In this document: positions 50,771 to 60,200 of the stretch, one piece after another | Numbering within the stretch: the stretch's first letter is position 1 | Layout: each line of letters opens with the position of its first letter | Source of the DNA: JAPWJZ01 sp965279315 | Lineage (GTDB): Bacteria > Pseudomonadota > Alphaproteobacteria > Micavibrionales > UBA2020 | Reading direction: 5' to 3' | Assembly (NCBI GenBank): GCA_965279315.1 | Contig: OZ257145.1 | Coordinates: 1,550,001-1,614,000 of the forward strand | Length of the DNA: 64,000 nt | Notes under the pieces: model-generated | The model's database searches: none | The model's input: the letters and a program-made list of their open reading frames with translations, nothing else | What the model was told of the DNA's origin: nothing | Translations under genes and position numbers: made by a program

Positions 50771-51226
50771 ATGACCATGCTTGCCCATAGACAACTTCCC
50801 CCCTCCGCACAGGACGCGGCGATGGCGCGCGTCTCGGGCCAGGTCCTTTCGCCCTTCGTGCAACGAAAGGGCTCTCTGACGCTGAAAGTCAGGGAAGCGG
50901 GCAAGGAACAGCCGCTGGAGCTTCCTGCCGGTGCCGTCGCCCTGCTGATGGACATCCTCGAAGCGATGGCTGCGGGCCGGGGCATGACCCTGATCCCGGA
51001 AAACGCGGAGCTGACCAGCGTACAGGCGGCCGACGTGTTGAACGTCTCGCGCCCGTTCCTCATCAAGCTGCTGGAGGACAACGTCCTGCCGCACCGCAAG
51101 ATTGGTAAGCATCGCCGCATCCGTATGGAAGATGTGATGGCCTATAAGGCGAAGATCGACCGCGAACGCGAGGCCGTCCTCGACCAGCTCGCCCGCGAGG
51201 CGCAGGAATTGGGGATGGGCTACTGA
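50771..51226 (+). CDS. Excisionase-family DNA-binding antitoxin
   Basis: A protein of 151 residues. The C-terminal part carries the helix-turn-helix_17/excisionase motif LTSVQAADVLNVSRPFLIKLLEDNVLPHRKIGKHRRIRMEDVMAYK. The N-terminal half is a different beta-rich region (TLKVREAGKEQPLELPAGAVALLMDIL). Such proteins are usual antitoxin partners of PIN toxins. A helix near the end (AKIDREREAVLDQLAREAQELG) may bind the toxin. The PIN gene follows after 4 bp. Confidence 0.85.
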   Translation: MTMLAHRQLPPSAQDAAMARVSGQVLSPFVQRKGSLTLKVREAGKEQPLELPAGAVALLMDILEAMAAGRGMTLIPENAELTSVQAADVLNVSRPFLIKLLEDNVLPHRKIGKHRRIRMEDVMAYKAKIDREREAVLDQLAREAQELGMGY

Positions 51227-51230
51227 CCCT

Positions 51231-51800
51231 ATGAGCCACTACACGGCGCTGCTCGACGCAAATGTGCTCTACCCGGCCCCGCTGCGGGACATCTTCCTGC
51301 AACTGGCGGTCACGGACTTGTTCAAGGCGAAATGGACGGCGGATATTCACCGCGAATGGATCGAGGCGCTGATGCGCAAAGACCCGCCACCGGACAGGGC
51401 GGCGCTTGAGCGGACGCGGGATTTGATGGACAAGGCGACAAGGGACAGTCTCGTCACCGGTTATGAAGCCCTGATCGACACGCTGTCGCTTCCCGATCCC
51501 GACGACCGGCATGTGCTGGCGGCGGCTATCGTCGGACGCTGCGATGTGATCGTCACCCAAAACCTGAAGGATTTCCCGGAGGCGGTACTGTCACCCTTCG
51601 AGATTGAAGCTCAGCACCCCGATGAATTCCTCTGCAATCATCTGAGCCTTGCGCCCGGCGTCGTCTGCGGGGCGGTGCGCAAGGTGCGGGCAAGGCTGCT
51701 GAAACCCCCGTATAGCGTCGAAGAGTATCTCGCCACCTTGTCGCGGCAAGGCCTCGTCGCGACGGTCGGTGAGTTGCAGTCCTTCGCTGACCTGCTGTAA
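51231..51800 (+). CDS. PIN-domain toxin
   Basis: A 189-residue VapC-like RNase. The PIN core begins YTALLDANVLYPAPLRD with the first metal-binding aspartate (D9). Further acids come in HREWIEAL and in DPDDRHVLAAAIVGRCDVIVTQNLKDFP. An extra C-terminal helical part (about 130-189) is typical of the longer PIN proteins paired with excisionase-type antitoxins. Targets are unknown, but other PIN toxins cut tRNA or rRNA. Confidence 0.85.
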   Translation: MSHYTALLDANVLYPAPLRDIFLQLAVTDLFKAKWTADIHREWIEALMRKDPPPDRAALERTRDLMDKATRDSLVTGYEALIDTLSLPDPDDRHVLAAAIVGRCDVIVTQNLKDFPEAVLSPFEIEAQHPDEFLCNHLSLAPGVVCGAVRKVRARLLKPPYSVEEYLATLSRQGLVATVGELQSFADLL

Positions 51801-51844
51801 AGCCACATTCTCACAACAAATAGACAGGGTTCTTGCTGGGCGGT

Positions 51845-51867
51845 TTCGCTAACCTTAGCGAATTCGC
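51845..51867. promoter_or_regulatory. TTCGCTAA palindrome, site 4
   Basis: TTCGCTAA-CC-TTAGCGAA is followed by TTCGC. It lies 45 bp after the PIN toxin stop and about 190 bp beyond the 3' end of the leftward ArdC gene. Confidence 0.6.
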
Positions 51868-52058
51868 CTATTTTGGTTTGGGGGCGGCGGGCGGGCCTTG
51901 GTCTTGAAAACCAGCGGGGTCGCAGGGATTTATAACCCCTCGTCGGGGTCCGGGGCGGAGAGCCCCGGCGACTGCAAGCGCGGCTCTTTCTTGAGCCTGC
52001 GCACAAAAAAGACGGGGGCGCGTCCGCCCCCGTCCCTTGGCCTTTGCGGCGCTGCCCT
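51868..52058. other. Intergenic stretch between palindrome site 4 and ArdC
   Basis: The stretch is GC rich, with Pro/Ala-type codons in shadow frames. A short inverted pair around CCCCTCGTCGGGG (51936-51948) is the only local structure. No convincing coding region was found. Confidence 0.3.
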
Positions 52059-53048
52059 TCAGGCTGCGGCGCTCTCGCGTTCTTCTTGCTCCTGCACTTC
52101 CTCGGCGGCTTGCGCGTTCGGCTGCAAGCCCTTGAGATAGTCGGCGGCGCGCTGCGCATGGGCGGCGGCGGAAAAGATCGCCCGTTTGTCTTCCTTCAAC
52201 ACAGAAAGCCAATGCCCCAGATAGGCGGCGTGATCCTCGCGGATGTCCGGCGTGATGCCCAGATCGGCGCAAAGAAAAGCGGCTCCCAGTTCCGCTACCA
52301 ACTCCTCCCGCGCATAGCCCGTATCGCCAAAGCGTTTCGCGCTGAAATCACGCTCCAGCCGTCCCTTGGCCTTCGTCCAGTGGGTTAATTCGTGAAGGGC
52401 GGTTGCGTAATAGCTTTCCTTGTCCTTGAACGCCTCGAAGGGGGGAAGCTGCACCACGTCGCGGGACGGGGCATAGAACGCGCTGTTACCGCCGTGCTGG
52501 ATGGTTGCTCCTGTGCCCGTCATAAAAGCGTCTGCGACTTCGATGCGCTCATTCAGCGGCAAGGGGTTGACCGGCTGCGCGTAGTAGTGGGCGGGAAGTC
52601 CGTCCACCTGTTCCACGTTGAACACGGTGTAGCCCTTCATGAAAGGAATTTCGCGCTCGGTGTCTTCTCCGGCTTCGTTGGTTTCGGTCTTGGTGATGCG
52701 GTTGGCATAGACCACCAGAGAACCCTTTTCACCCTTGCGAACATTCGCGTCCAGTTCCTGCGCCTGTTTGTAGGTCATCCAGATGGGGGCGGCGTAACCC
52801 TTGGCCAGAGCTTCGCCCCACAGCAATAGAATGTTGATGCCGTTATACGGCGTGCCGTTGTGCCGCAAGGGGCGTGTGATTTTCCCCGCTGCATGTTCGG
52901 CGTGCCACGGCTTGAGCCATGTTCTAACGCCCTGTTCCAAGTCCGCAATAATGCGCTCGGTCACACGGGTATAAACGTCCTGCTTCTCCTGCGCGTCGCC
53001 TGCCGCCTTATAGTCCGCCTTCGCGCTGCCTGCCTTCGTCTTGCTCAT
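52059..53048 (-). CDS. ardC: ArdC-like antirestriction protein
   Basis: A 329-residue protein of the ArdC family (ssDNA-binding N-terminal domain plus zincin-like C-terminal domain). The start is the ATG at 53048 with AGGAGG upstream; longer frames are shadows. The N-terminal part has TERIIADLEQGVRTWLKPWHAEH and YNGINILLLWGEA. The zincin motif is HELTH at 219-223 with a downstream glutamate in EELVAELGAAF as third ligand. ArdC protects incoming DNA from host restriction during conjugation, so it fits a mobile element that also carries its own restriction-like genes. Confidence 0.88.
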   Translation of the reverse strand: MSKTKAGSAKADYKAAGDAQEKQDVYTRVTERIIADLEQGVRTWLKPWHAEHAAGKITRPLRHNGTPYNGINILLLWGEALAKGYAAPIWMTYKQAQELDANVRKGEKGSLVVYANRITKTETNEAGEDTEREIPFMKGYTVFNVEQVDGLPAHYYAQPVNPLPLNERIEVADAFMTGTGATIQHGGNSAFYAPSRDVVQLPPFEAFKDKESYYATALHELTHWTKAKGRLERDFSAKRFGDTGYAREELVAELGAAFLCADLGITPDIREDHAAYLGHWLSVLKEDKRAIFSAAAHAQRAADYLKGLQPNAQAAEEVQEQEERESAAA

Positions 53049-53638
53049 CTTTCGTTCCTCCTGAATTGGCTTGAAAGTGCTGTGCCCATGCACATGCACT
53101 TCTGCCCACCGGCGAGGTTGGGGGTAGCAAGCGCAAAGGGCGGCTGATCCGGGAGGGGTATCTCCCAGCCCGAAGGGCCGGAGCGAAGCGGAGGGCTGCA
53201 CAAGCCCCATGCTTTTGCGCGTGAAACGCGCGGGGCGCGGAAGCCTGGGGAAACCCGGTCAGACGGCGAAGCCTTGCCCTTGCGGGCGCGGGGGGCAACA
53301 GCCCCTTAGGAGAACTTCAAACGAAGACCTCTTCCGCTTTGCTAGCGAAAGGGATGGATACCGGATGGCCGAGACTTCGGCTTTTCTCGAAGGCTCGGTA
53401 AGCCCCGAAGGTCGGGGCGATGACAGCCCGGCCCGCGCAGCAGCGCGGGTTCGCCATACGCCCGTCCTCAGTCTTTCAACTTCTGCTTGTGTGAGGTACT
53501 TTGATGCCGTTATTAGAACTGAGCGCGTTCAATGGCTTATTGGATTGTCTTTGTCAGAATCCTGAGAATCGGTGACGATAGAAGAATAAGCACCAAGTTT
53601 TTTTAGACCGGCAATTTTTCACCTGCGGAGTATTTTCA
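53049..53638. other. 590-bp non-coding stretch upstream of ArdC
   Basis: No supported gene. It holds two stem-loops: CCCCGA-AGG-TCGGGG at 53404-53418 and CCCGCGC-AGCA-GCGCGGG at 53432-53449. The composition and stem-loops would fit a regulatory leader or a transfer-related site, but nothing identifies either. A frame at 53209-53565 has no ribosome-binding site and an odd composition. Confidence 0.4.
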
Positions 53639-53809
53639 ATGAGCGTTCGCATTCCGACGACGGATACCCCTGCGCCTTCTTCAAGCACCGATCTCCTTCA
53701 GCGCGAGCCCTGCATCTTCAACGCCGAGCGCACACTCGACTGCGGCTCTATCGTGACGGAGCGCAACGGAAAGATCATCGCGAAAACAAGCATGCTGCCG
53801 AAGCCGTAA
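53639..53809 (+). CDS. 56-aa hypothetical protein
   Basis: An ATG at 53639 with GGAG nine bases upstream opens a 56-residue frame (MSVRIPTTDTPAPSS, then LLQREPCIFNAERTLDCGSIVTERNGKII). It is soluble and polar, with two cysteines. It lies 58 bp upstream of the gene at 53868 on the same strand and is probably co-transcribed. Confidence 0.5.
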   Translation: MSVRIPTTDTPAPSSSTDLLQREPCIFNAERTLDCGSIVTERNGKIIAKTSMLPKP

Positions 53810-53867
53810 GCCCGGCTTTCGGAACAAGAAACACTTCAGCATTCACCTGTTCAAGCGGAGACGTTCC

Positions 53868-54179
53868 ATGAAGGAAGGCCTGTCGATAAAGTTCAACGAC
53901 AAATCGCGATTCCTGAAGCCTGCACCCAAGCCCACGATCAAGAATGAAAACGACATCAAGGTCGGCCACCGCATCGAAGCGGATGGCTCGAAGATCGCCG
54001 TGCGCGGCGGCAAGATCGTGAGCCGCTGGGAATCCCTGATAAAGAAAGACCCCAACAGCCGTCACGAGACGCCCAAGCAGAAACTCAACGACTACCGCCA
54101 GGCTGCCGCCGAAGCCGTGGCGCGCAAGCACAAGGCAGCACGCGCCCACCGCAAGCCCAACGGCGCGCCGACGCCCTGA
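53868..54179 (+). CDS. Basic hypothetical protein
   Basis: A 103-residue, lysine/arginine-rich soluble protein. The ATG is preceded by GGAG seven bases upstream. The start MKEGLSIKFNDKSRFLKPAP is followed by beta strands (KVGHRIEADGSKIAVRGGKIVSRWE) and a helical basic tail (NDYRQAAAEAVARKHKAARAHRKP). It might bind nucleic acid. No family was recognised. It converges with the RTX gene, with a shared terminator between. Confidence 0.6.
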   Translation: MKEGLSIKFNDKSRFLKPAPKPTIKNENDIKVGHRIEADGSKIAVRGGKIVSRWESLIKKDPNSRHETPKQKLNDYRQAAAEAVARKHKAARAHRKPNGAPTP

Positions 54180-54211
54180 ACCCCGATCCTGAACAAAGCC
54201 CTCAACGAAAA

Positions 54212-54234
54212 CGGCCTCCCGTGAAGGGAGGCCG
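54212..54234. terminator. Bidirectional terminator
   Basis: CGGCCTCCC, a GTGAA loop and GGGAGGCCG form a 9-bp stem. On the minus strand it is followed by TTTTCGTT, so it ends the RTX transcript; on the plus strand it follows the gene at 53868. Confidence 0.75.
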
Positions 54235-54266
54235 CTCTCTTTGGTTAGGGGCAGTGGGGGTTCTCT

Positions 54267-57200
54267 TTAGGCCACAAGCAGGTTCCCGCTGGTGACGAGG
54301 GCCGCTTCGTTCGTCAGGCCGGTAATGCCCATCAGGGTCGCAATCTGAGTCCAGCTGTAGGTGCCTCCCGTGCCGTCAGCATCGATGCTCACGATGCTGT
54401 TGCCACCGCTATCCTCGATCTTCACAAAATCGGTCAGTATCTCGGTCAGCGGGTCGTATTCGGACAGAACCGCGATAAGGTCAAGAACGTCGTGATCCGT
54501 TGCGATGTTGAAGTCCGTGATGACGTCGATATCGGCCCAGACCAACGTATCCTCGGCGAAGACAAAGGTATCGGCATTCGCTCCGCCCGTCAGGGTATCG
54601 GCTCCCGCACCGCCGTCCAGCGTGTCCGTGCCTGCCGCACCCGAAAGTGTATTGACGGCGCTGTTGCCGGAAAGGACGTTGGCGAGGCTGTTGCCGGTGC
54701 CGTTGATGAGATCGCTGCCGGTAAGCACAAGGTTTTCGACGTTCGAGCCAAGCGTGTAGGTGATCGAGGACAGGACGGTGTCCGTGCCCTCAGCCGAGTT
54801 TTCTGTCACGACATCGCCGCTGCTATCCACAACGAGAACGTCGTCGCCCGCGCCACCGATCAGCGTGTCAGCTCCAAGGTCGCCATCGAGCGTATCGTTA
54901 CCATTGCCGCCCGTCAGGGTGTTGACGCCCACGTTTCCGGTGATCTCGTTGTCACTGGAGTTGCCCGTGCCGTTCAGGTCTGCGTAACCGGTGAGCGTCA
55001 AGTTCTCCAGGTTAGCCCCTAAAGTGAAGGTAACTTCGGACTCGACCGAGTCCGTGCCCGCGCTGGCACCTTCCGTGACGACATCGCCCGCATCATCGAC
55101 AAAGTAATAGTCGTCGCCGTTGCCGCCGATCAACGTATCCGCCCCTTCCGCACCGTAGAGCACGTCGCTGCCATCTCCTCCGGTAAGGGTGTTCACGCCG
55201 CTGTTGCCGGAAATCGCGTTATCGAGCGTATTGCCTGTGCCGTTGATGCTTGAAGAGCCGGTAAGGATAAGGCTTTCGACGTTGGAGCCCAGCGTCCAAG
55301 TGACACTGGATTCGACCGTATCAGAACCCTCGCTCGCGCTTTCTACGACAACGTCGCTCGTGTGATCGACAACATAGTAATCGTTGCCCGCGCCTCCGGT
55401 GAGCGTGTTCTGGCCGCTGTTGCCTTTGAGGTAGTTGTCGAGGCTGTTGCCGGTGCCGTTGAGGTTCGAGGAGCCGCTCAGGATGAGGTTCTCGACATTC
55501 GACTGCAATGTATAAGTGACGCTGGCTTCAACCGTGTCGTGGCCTTGGTTGGAAGACTCGACGACAACGTCGGTGGAATTCACGACGTAATAGTCATCGC
55601 CGTCGCCGCCCGTGAGCGTGTTGATGCCGGAGTTCCCGACGAGGCTGTTGTTCGAACTATTGCCCGTACCGTTCACGTTAGATGCGCCGGTGAGGATCAG
55701 GTTTTCAGTGTTCGCGCCCAGCGTCCAGGTGACGCTGGAAAGGACCGTATCGGTTCCTTCCGCGGCAATGTCGGAAACAACGTCGCTCGTGCTGTCCACT
55801 AGATAGGTGTCGTTCCCTGCGCCGCCGAGCATCGTATCGTTGCCTGTACTGCCGTCAAGCGTATTGTTGCCGGAGTTCCCGACAAGACTGTTGTTGGCGC
55901 TGTTGCCGGTTGCATTGATATCACCCGTACCCGTCAAGGTCAGGTTTTCAAAATTTGTAGCAAGCGTGAAGTTGGCGCTCGCCAGCACGGTGTCGGTGCC
56001 CTCGCTGGCATTTTCTGTCAGAGAGTCGCCGACGTTATCGACGATGTAAACGTCGTTGCCCTGGCCACCGACCATCTTGTCGGCTCCAGCGCCGCCGTCG
56101 AGCGTATTGATGCCGGTGTTCCCCGTCAGCGTATTGACGGAGGCGTTCCCGGTCGCGTTCAGGTTGGAAGCGCCGGTCAGGGTGAGGTTTTCAAGCTCGG
56201 CGGAGAGGCTATAGCTAACACTCGACTCAACGCTATCCGTACCCGCAGTCACATTTTCGTTCAGGACGTCGCCTGCGTTATCAACGATGTAATAATCGTC
56301 GCCTGCGCCACCCGTCATGGTATCCGCACCTGTACCGCCGCTCAGGGTGTTATTGCCCGAATTCCCCGTCAGGGTATTGACAGAGCTATTGCCTGTGGCG
56401 TTGATGTTGGAAGAACCCGTCAGAATTAGGCTTTCCAGTCCCGTCGCCAGCGTGAAGGTGACGCTGGATTGCACGAGATCGACGCCGGAGGCGTCGGAAA
56501 CAACATCACCCGCGTTATCGACGAAAAAGACGTCGTCGCCCGAGCCCCCAATCATGGTATCCGCGCCTGCGCCGCCATCGAGCGTGTCATTCGCGCTGCC
56601 GCCGTCGAGCGTATTGACCCCGGAATTTCCAAGGATCACGTTATCGAGCGTGTTTCCGGTGCCGTTGATCGTGCCGGCACCGGTCAGTGTCAGGTTTTCG
56701 ACGTTGGCGGCAAGCGTGTGGGTCGCGGAACTCAGGACGATATCGGTGCCCTCTGCCGCATTCTCCGTGATGGACTCGCTAGCATTATCGACAAGATAGG
56801 TATCGTTGCCGCCACCGCCCAGCATCTTGTCCGCGCCCGCGCCGCCATCCAGCGTGTTGCTGCCGCTGTTGCCTACTAGAGTGTTGACCGCGCTCGTGCC
56901 GGTCGCGTTGATATTGCCGCTGCCGGACAGGGTGAGGTTCTCGAAGTTTGCACCCAGTGTCAGGGAAAGACTGGAGACAACGGTGTCTGTGCCTTCGGAA
57001 GCATTCTCGACAAGGGTGTCGGTCGCACTATCATAGATGAAGGTGTCATTGCCTGCGCCACCCGTGAGGGTATTCGTGCCAGAGTTGCCCTGAAGGGTAT
57101 TGTCTCCGCTGCTGCCGGTCGCATTGATGTTGGCGGAACCCGTCAGGATGAGGGTTTCCACGTTCGCGGCGAGCGTATAGGTCACGCTCGCATACACTGT

Positions 57201-60200
57201 ATCGTTGCCCGAGCTTGCGGCCTCCGACACGACGTCGCTGATGTTGTCCACAAACAATACGTCATCGCCACCACCACCGATCAACAAGTCGGCACCCGCG
57301 CCGCCATCGAGCGTATCAGCGCCGGTGCTGCCATCCAGCGTGTTCACGCCACTATTGCCGATGATCGTGTTGCCAAGGGTGTTGCCTGTCCCGTTGATGC
57401 CGGATGAGCCTGTGAGCGTCAGGTTCTCGACGTTCGAGGCGAGGATATAAGAAGAGGCCGAAGAGAGGACCGTGTCGGTGCCCTCGCCGCTACTCTCGAC
57501 AATTGTTTCCCCGGTCGTATCGATGACATAGACATCGTCGCCCGCATCCCCGACCATGCGATCCGCGCCACCGCCGCCGTCAAGGGTATTGACGCCGGTA
57601 TTGCCGGTGAGCGTATTGACGACGCTATTGCCCGTCGCATTGATGTTCGCACTGCCGGTCAGGGTCAGGTTTTCGACCTCTGCGCCAAGGGTGTAGGACA
57701 GACTGGACAGAACGGTGTCTGTGCCTCCCGACGCCGCTTCCACCACAACATCACTGGCGCTGTCATAGACGTAAGTGTCATTGCCGGTGCCGCCCGCAAG
57801 AGTATTCGTCCCGCTATTGCCCGTCAGCGTGTTGGCGAGAGTGTTGCCGGTCGCGTTGATATTGCCGCTGCCGGTCAGTGTCAGGTTTTCGAGCGTCGAG
57901 CCGAGCGTATAGGAAATGCTGGAATAGACCGCGTCGGTCCCCGAGGCGTCCGTGATTGTGTCGCCTGCATCGTCAACGTAGTAAACGTCGTTGCCCGCGC
58001 CGCCATCCATTTTGTCTGCACCCGTGCCGCCGTCCAGCGTGTCGTGCCCGCCAGCCGTGTCGGTCAGCGTGTTATTTCCGCTGTTGCCGATGAGGATATT
58101 CGTCGCAGAGTTTCCTATCGCCGTCAGGTTCGAAGAACCGGTGAGGGTCAGGTTTTCAAAGTTGGCGAGCAAGGTGTAGCTTATGCTGGCGATGACCGAA
58201 TCCGTGCCCGCGCCGACACTGACGCCCTCGGTGACGAAATCGCTTGCGTTGTCGATGACGTAGGTATCATCGCCCGCACCGCCAATCATCGAGTCCGCGC
58301 CCGCACCACCGTCAAGCGTGTTGTTGCCGGTGTTGCCAGTCAGCGTATTGACTGCGCTGTTGCCGGTGGCATTGATATTGCCGCTGCCGGTCAGTGTCAT
58401 GTTCTCGACATTGGAGGAGAGCGTATACGAAACGCTGGACTGAACGGAATCCGTTCCTTCCGATGAATTCTCCACGATGACTGCGCCAGAGTTGGAAACG
58501 ACGTAGAGGTCATTGCCGTTGCCGCCGGTCAAGGTGTTCACGCCGCTGTTGCCCGTGATTGTATTGTCCGTGCTGGTGCCAGTCGCATTGATATTGCTGC
58601 TGCCGCTCAATGTGAGGTTTTCGACATTCGCGCCCAGCGCATAGGTGACGCTGGAAATAACGGTATCGGTGCCTTCGCTGGCGTTTTCGGTGACGGTGTC
58701 ACCGGTGTTTTGGACAACATAGGTGTCGTCGCCGGTGCCTCCCGCAAGGGCGTTATTGCCGCTGTTGCCGGTCAGCGTGTTGTTCGCGCTGTTGCCGGTG
58801 CCGTTGAGATTGGATGCTCCCGCGAGCGTCAGGTTCTCGAAGTTGGCGGCAAGCGTCATCGTGAAACTGGAGATGACCGTGTCAGTCCCTTCGCTTGCGT
58901 TTTCAACTAGTGTGTCGGCCGCATCGTCGTAGAAATAAGTGTCGTCGCCGGTGCTCCCGGCAAAGGAATTTACGCCGCTGTTGCCCTGGAGCGTGTTGTT
59001 GCCGCTGTTGCCGGTCGCGTTGATGTTTGAGCTGCCCGTCAGCGTCAGAATTTCGAGTCCGGAGCCAAGCGAGTAGGTGATGCTTGAAAAGACCGTATCG
59101 ACACCGGAAGTGTCAGTGATCGAGTCACCCGCGTCATCCAGGTAATAGGTATCATCCCCTGCGCCGCCAACCATCCTGTCGGCACCGGTGCCGCCATCAA
59201 TCGTATTGTTGTCGGTCGTCCCGGTTAGGGTGTCGTTGCCGCCCATCCCGAACAGTCTGTCGAAACGGTTGACTGCAGAGAAGACGTTGTTGCCCGAGTC
59301 GCCATACGAGTTGAGGCCCTTTTCCTCCACAAAGTCATCATAGGCATGGTAGTTGCTACCGAACTGGATGCCTTCTACCGTGCCATGACCGCTCACGAGT
59401 TGGGCTTCCAGAATGACCTCCCCGCCGTCCGCAAGGGATAGAACAACATCGGTGGCATTGGTGGCGGGCCGCCGGATGATTTCGACGTCTTCTTCGCCAA
59501 CTCCCGTGCCGAGAACGACAGTATCGCTGTCACCTTCAACGCCGAGGTCATAAATCGTGTTGATTCCGGTGCCGCTGACGTAATAAGTGTCATTGCCGTA
59601 GTAGCCGCCCAACTGATTATTGCCGTCACCGCTAATGAGGATGTCATTCCCCCAACCGCTGAGAATCCGGTCGTCGCCGTCGCCACCATCGATGGTGTCA
59701 TCGTAATCGCCGCCCGACAGATCGTCGTTTCCGCCATAGCCGTAAATAATGTTGATGAGCGCAACACCGGCAGCTACGCCACTGATGGTGTCCGCGCTGG
59801 CTGTACCGTGGGTTGTTACAGTAACAGTCGCTGCTGTGGTGATTGTTACGTCAGCCATCGCGAGGCTTACCCAAGAAAATGAAGGTGCTGCTGTATAAAA
59901 CTGAAACTGCTCAATCTTGAACCCACCACCAGAAATAAACTGGTCTTCGATTTTGACGGCCTGGCTGCTGTCAGTCTTTAAGACGATGAACAAATCGCGC
60001 TGATCGATCCCCCGTATAAAATCGAACATAGCGAAGGTGAAACCGGGAGCAAAGCGTAGAGTGTCGCCAGTCGTAGTCCCTTGATCTACGATTGTGTCGA
60101 GGCCTGCCTCGTAGTAATAAAGATCATCATCATAGTGCGCGCTGATGTCGCCGTAGAGCAGGTCATCACCGGCACCGCCCACGAGGGTATCCGCACCATC

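Noticed and set aside
53209..53565. 118-aa frame in the 590-bp gap upstream of ArdC
   Set aside because: Lacks a start signal and covers both stem-loops; composition looks like translated non-coding GC-rich DNA.
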